Source: Acridotheres tristis (Eukaryota > Chordata > Aves > Passeriformes > Sturnidae). From it: 64,000 nt of DNA. Shown piece after piece: positions 58,651-64,000 of the stretch. Position 1 is the stretch's first letter. Each line of letters begins with the position of its first letter. The stretch is taken from the NCBI GenBank assembly GCA_037013685.1, contig CM072892.1:19659501-19723500 (forward strand), given 5' to 3'. Position numbers and translations under genes: made by a program. The notes beneath the pieces are model-generated. The model ran no database searches and was not told the origin of the DNA. It worked only from the letters and a program-made list of their open reading frames with translations.

Positions 58651-61184
58651 GTTTTTTCACTCTCCCCTCCTGCACTGCTACATGTAACACAGAACAAGAA
58701 AACTACCATGAGTATAAGAACAGGGAAAATTTAATCTTACTTCAGCCATGTCTTTAAAACATGGGGAATGGGAAAGTTATATATTAGGCAGAGTGGAAAC
58801 CTGCATCTAAGAAAATCAATTTCATTTATCAAGCTTCATAAATCAAAATGCTCCCATACACAGAATTTTTCTATTCAAACTCACTGATTGATTGTTATAA
58901 AGCTTGATATAATTAATATATTATTAGTTGTGCTGCTAAGTCCAGAAGAACTAAACTTGGTTTGAGAAGTGGAGGAAAATATTTTTTTTAAGTAATATTT
59001 TTCTAACGGTTGTAAGTTTTGGACACTTTGCACAATTCTTGAGATAGATTCTCAGGTTCAAAATACAACTTTCCATGAACGTGTAAGTGAAGGAGAGCAC
59101 CTCACTGCATCCCCTTTTTACACAGGATAGATATTAAAATTATTTAACTCTTTGCCACACTGTAAGGTCATGGGGACCCTTGCCCTTGAAAAACTTATTC
59201 AGTAAGCACTCCTGCTCCTAAAGCTGCTCCTCTAACCTCCTGCTTACGAAATCAAAAATCTACATGAACAGCAAGGATCTAAAAGCATTTTCTTCATTAC
59301 TGGTTAAACATTCATGCTTCCTACGACTCTAGCATTTATTACTTTGCTTATGTGCAAACACTCGGTAATGTAGAGATAGGTAGGTCTGTCTTATCAGCTG
59401 ACACTCTATCAAGGTGACACTATCAAGGATACTTACAGTATTTAACAATATTATCCTGCTGAAAGCCTTTAGGGGCTCTGATTCATGGAGCAGAGGAGGA
59501 AACTGAATTATATGAGAGAACCTCAAATATAAGGAGTGCTAGTGCAGTAAACCCCTCCTTCATGGCATGGTACAGCTGCATCTGCCAGACCTCACACCAG
59601 GTCAAATCAGAGCCATACATACCTCAGAGGGCTACAGCCTAAGCTATCAGAGGGACTCAGGGCAGCATTACAGTCCATGGTAAAGATAACTTAGTGCAGA
59701 CCACTACTTCTGACAGGCATCACTACCACGAGCACCATAATTTTTCCCCCAGGGACAGAAGAGATATTGTTTTTAAAACCAACAGAATACAGCTGAATTT
59801 GCTAAGCCACACACTAGATTTTCAGTGCTAAGAGCAGATTTTTAGACATGACATATGAAAGAGGCATTTATGACCACTCATTAAAGAAAACATGTAGCAC
59901 CTCAGGAATACATGCAAAAATATTCTCCAGCTCACCCACAACCACCAGTTCCATTCTATTGAAGAATAGAGACTTTCTAAGGCCATTAGTGAACAATTAC
60001 TTTCTTTGATCTGTTATTTTGATTCTGAAACAGTTTTTGAGCAGCATAAAAAATTAGTTCACTCAGAATACAGTATGTCAGACATACTGTTATCTTGAAT
60101 GTTTTTCATCTCCCAGCTCTGTATAAGATATGCAGTATCATCTACTTTTTTTTGAGCAATCACATATGGACCCTGATCTCTATGCACAGTACAGAACCGA
60201 CAGTGAGAAACTGCAGGTTCCAAGGAATTAATGCAGTAAGCCTAACATTCTACTTTTTTAAAATTTTATTTTTAGTCTTAGCTAAGTCTATTACATGTTC
60301 TTAAACTGAAACCAGTACATTTTATTTAATTTTAATCTTTATTTGAACTCAGTCCAAACCTCTTCTATCTTCTCAAAAATGCTTTTATGTTACTAGGTAT
60401 GATACCTCATCCATACATCATATGTACTGCACTACATATTGAGCCAATAAAGCACACAGCCGACAAGTACTGACATTAAATATCAGCAGAACTGCAGGAG
60501 ACATGAGCGCCTGGACTGTAGTGGCAATGATTTCTAATAGCAGAAACCTTCTTAGCATCGTGCCTCATTACTTTAATACTTTGTGTGAAGTATTATATCC
60601 ATTATAGGTAGAGGATGACATCTTTCATTAACAGCTCTAAGACAAAAAGCACTTAACTTCTCATTACTCTGAAGAGAGTCATATTCTAGCACTAAACTTA
60701 AGAGCCACTTACAAGGCATTCAGCACCTCATGCTGTCTTGTAGACACTTGCATTGAATTTAGTCCTCACTTCTGCTTACAGCAAGGATGATGCATTAGAC
60801 ACTTTCACTATTGTAAACTGTCATGGAAGAAGAGTCATTAATTTACTGGGAGATAAGAACATTTTGCCTCCCCTCCTTGCTACCCATTACTTTATCCCAT
60901 TCTTGTTTCTTGAACTGATTTAGGGAATCTATAAAGTCTTTCATTGAAGCACCTGGGGTTTTTTGCATGAAAGATGTCCTTCAATTCCAGACAGAAAAAT
61001 TTCAAGAAAATACATAAATACTTCTTAAGAAAATGAAAAATAACACTTTTGGAGAGCTGTGCTTACTTTTTGCCAAGATACATGCAAAAGCATCAAACAA
61101 AAGTTCATGTTTTCTTGTGTCACAGGGTAGCTATTCTAAAACTGGAGACAGTTTAGAAAAAGGTAAACCCTTAAACAAAAACGC
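58651..61184. other. Non-coding spacer, no gene recognised
   Basis: AT-rich sequence with frames of no more than 70 codons until the 119-codon frame at 61033-61392, which is extended by an AAT repeat. No mobile element was recognised. Confidence 0.5.
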
Positions 61185-61189
61185 TAATA

Positions 61190-61231
<42 letters not shown>
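61185..61231 (+). repeat. (AAT)n trinucleotide microsatellite, about 15 units
   Basis: Uninterrupted AAT/ATA units apart from one G near the left end. In the plus-strand frame that crosses it, the repeat reads as a run of asparagines, which keeps the frame open without implying a gene. Likely to be length-polymorphic. Confidence 0.95.
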
Positions 61232-64000
61232 GAACAAACTTATTTTACTGCACTTATTGGCAAGAAGAAAAGAATTGGCAGGTAAGAAGCATGAAAATTC
61301 CTTTTCTCCCCTACAGAACATTATGCTTTAGAAAAAATGTAGGCCAATTGTTTCATTTTCTAATCTTGTTCTATTTTCTGACAACATCCTGAAGATTTGA
61401 TTCCTGTACCCTTTACTTGCATTGTGAAGCATTTTACTTTGCGATTACTTCCCGTCAAATTCAGAGAAGCTCTTTTTAAAGTGATTGCTAGCCTGATTAT
61501 GGATGACAAAACTCAATCTGTATCTTGCCAAGGTCATCAGAGAGGAAAAAAAGTGATTTGGCAAACCTGTCTTTGTTTGTTTGTTTGTTACCTCCGAGAA
61601 GCACAGAATCAATTAGGGAAAGAAAACAAAATATCTGGTTCTTAGTTGAAGCTAGAACAATCTAGATGACAGACCTGCATCCTGACTGCAGCTGTCCTCC
61701 AGCAGTTGTACATGCCTAGACTCCAGATTACATCTTTCCATGTCCCAGTGCATCAGGTGGCTGTGGGTTGGTAAAGGGTTTGGACCACACCTTCCACACA
61801 GAGAAACATACAGACTCTTACTGAGACTGTCAGAGCTGTGACTCTAACCTGTTGACCTCAATGCAGTACAGCCATTCTTTTTACTAACGTTGTGTTCATT
61901 GCACCAAATGCTCCCTCTTCTACCCTTGTATCACCATCCAAACTACCTTAACACCTGAGGCAACTTCAGGTCATTTCCATAGGCTCTTCAGCTTTTGTTC
62001 ACATAATATGAAAAAGCTTCAATAAAAGAGAAAACCAAAATTTACAGTCCTAATAAAAGTTTATTTCCTTATCAGCAGCAATAGCTACTATATTTTCAGC
62101 TGTCCAATAAGTTACAGACTTCCTTACTCATTAGCTCAAGAAACAGACCAACTCCTTTGAGCTCAGGCATAGTAAATCATGAACTACAGAGCTTCTCATC
62201 ACTTCTAAGCTACGTAACCTGAATTCTCTCTTCAGTTAAAACAGCTTCCTTGTTACCTCTGATATTTTTTCACCTCAGTTCTTACCTTCTTTGTTCCTTT
62301 CTCATCAATTCAGAAAGCATTCTGTTTTCTAAACTACCTCCTACTTTTCTAGCCATCATTCACTGTGCAGGTATGCTCTGATGACAGAGACTGAAAACAT
62401 GATGTATTCCAGTATCATCAAAATACTTTGCGTTTTTTGAAGTCTCCTTTTCTAGCCAAACGTGACCTGAAATAGGAAAAATGGAATTCTAGTATTTCAG
62501 TCCTCTAGACAGACAAAAAAGGCTTGAAAGACTGTAAAGAAGTGCAGGACACGGGACGAGAAAAAAAGGAGCACTGCCTTGGGGTTGAGGGGAGAACAAT
62601 TCAACTGGATTTACTCTATTGGATGTACTGTTCTTCCAGAAAATGTACATGAATGACTGAAAAATGTAAGAAGGAATATAATACCACAAGTTCCAAACAG
62701 CAAAGCTTGATTAATTTATAAAGATTTTTTTTCTTAATATTGTATCTATTTAAATTTCTTCATAAACATTAAAGAAAGTGGAGATAGCAATAAGGTGTCA
62801 GGTAAAATAAGAATTGGCTAACAAGCAATAGGAAAGAGCTCTCAAGAATAATATTCATTTTCCCTCACCAGCATGTTGAAGGGATATCAAAGGTCCTCAT
62901 TTTACTTCATTGCTATCTATCTAATTTTATCACCCTGCCAAAGTCAAAGAATCACTCCATTTTTTTAGAAATTACAGCTATTGATTTCTCTCTTTTTCCT
63001 GTCCTTGTAGGAGAAATATGACTTATGAAGGGTTTCTCTGTTTGGTTTGGGCTTTGTTATTTTTGAAAGAAAACTTCTCATTCTTTCCTCCTATTTCTTC
63101 CTCTCTGTATTCCAAAGAGACTAGAATGAAAACCAAGAAGAAAGAGACACTGACAGGCCTAGTCTTTCTAAGCCCAACCACCATAGTAAAGAACATCCTT
63201 GGTGGTTTCCTTACTCTACATGAAAAAGGGCACAGACAAAGCTCACATGCCTTTTGCAGACACAGTGCACATAACTGAATCCCCACAGTCACATCAGACA
63301 AAATTTATTTGTATAGCAGGAATCACATCATCAGCCTAAGGAAAAAGGCACCATTTGAGAATGAAATAAAGCTAAACCTCTGGATCACAACAAACAAATG
63401 AGATTACCCTGTAGTTCCAATCTCACCACCCAAATACAGCTGTTACATACTCTTTAATTACTAATGAGAACTGGTCCCATGGAGGAAGCTGTTCAACCTG
63501 CTCATGGCTCATCTAAGGAACACAGCAGTTACAAATATTGATTCACTCTCTCTGCTTAGTGGAAACGTCCACAGAAAAAGAAAGGCTGGCTACTGTGCAT
63601 AATCAGAATTCATTTTGGTACAATTTCTCTTTTCTACTCTCCTAGTTTGATTAACATATCCTGATTTCAAACTATTTTTAACAAACTAATTTTTATTCAA
63701 TCAAAGGGCAAATGTTTTTTCAAGAATGTCAGTCATCTAAATTATCCATCATTTTATAGTTTCCTGACAAGCCTCAAGAGACTCTACCATAGAAATAAAA
63801 TCTACAGCTGAATTAACTTAGACTGCTTTATAGGCACCTGCTATTATGGCAGTGCACCAAATCTCGAAGATCATTGAAGGCTGTGGTCCTTAGCACTAAC
63901 TTTAGCTTTTGCAACAATTATCCATAGCACATGAGAATACTGGTACCCGAACTTAACTTCTGTTGAATCTACATAAAGCTGAAAGGATTCTAATACTATC
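61232..64000. other. Non-coding spacer to the window end, no gene recognised
   Basis: Frames of up to 92 codons on both strands around 63.0-63.3 kb overlap one another and are unrecognised. A short (TTTG)n run lies at 61572-61589. The right edge shows no sign of an approaching gene. Confidence 0.5.
61572..61589 (+). repeat. Short (TTTG)n microsatellite
   Basis: Four and a half uninterrupted TTTG units. Minor, recorded for completeness. Confidence 0.85.

Noticed and set aside
61033..61392. 119-codon plus-strand frame with polyasparagine
   Set aside because: Kept open by the AAT microsatellite. The parts either side show no protein family.
1..64000. CRISPR array, prokaryotic operon, phage or viral insertion
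   Set aside because: No regularly spaced repeats, no dense long frames with ribosome-binding sites and no recognisable viral gene. All positive evidence points to a bird nuclear genome.

Overview
The window looks like nuclear DNA from a bird. The main evidence is CR1 (chicken repeat 1) non-LTR retrotransposon fragments at 2998-3838, 5893-5985, 15176-15246, 31329-31652 and 50898-51165. Several keep the avian-type 3' end, with degenerate copies of a short ATTCTRTG-like tail and the 'ggaagggacct' block just inside it. Base composition is AT-rich, repeat density is low and simple repeats are short. All of this fits an ordinary avian intergenic region or very long intron. The order of bird cannot be told from this sequence.

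No protein-coding gene could be supported. Open frames are short (mostly 60-130 codons) and scattered over all frames. None has a recognisable cellular domain, and the longest (162 codons, 3102-3590 +) is an antisense shadow of a CR1 copy. The only recognisable coding homology is decayed CR1 ORF2 C-terminus on the minus strand (within 3135-3383 and 31407-31577). No tRNA, rRNA or snRNA gene, CRISPR array, operon or CpG island was seen. Exons of a host gene may be hidden, because short exons cannot be excluded by eye.

Layout: 1-3.0 kb AT-rich spacer with a CAAA-type simple repeat; 3.0-3.8 kb the largest CR1; 3.8-9.3 kb spacer with a small CR1 scrap and a p53-like palindrome; 9.3-11.3 kb two candidate ancient MIR-type SINE relics; 11.3-31.3 kb spacer with a CR1 scrap, poly-A tracts, strong short palindromes (19.25, 21.2 and 24.8 kb) and further SINE relics; 31.3-31.7 kb a second clear CR1; 31.97 kb a 24-base G run inside a nearly C-free stretch; 32-50.9 kb spacer; 50.9-51.17 kb two CR1 pieces back to back in opposite orientation; 51.2-64 kb spacer with a 23-bp tandem duplication (55.1 kb) and an AAT repeat (61.2 kb).

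Nothing here amounts to a new biological system. The observations most worth checking are the G24/C-depleted tract, the opposed CR1 junction, the perfect palindromes, the candidate MIR relics, and several TAAT-rich stretches that read like conserved non-coding regulatory DNA (29.88-30.2, 33.65-33.87, 34.25-34.68 and 54.12-54.30 kb). Conservation could not be tested here, so those remain impressions.
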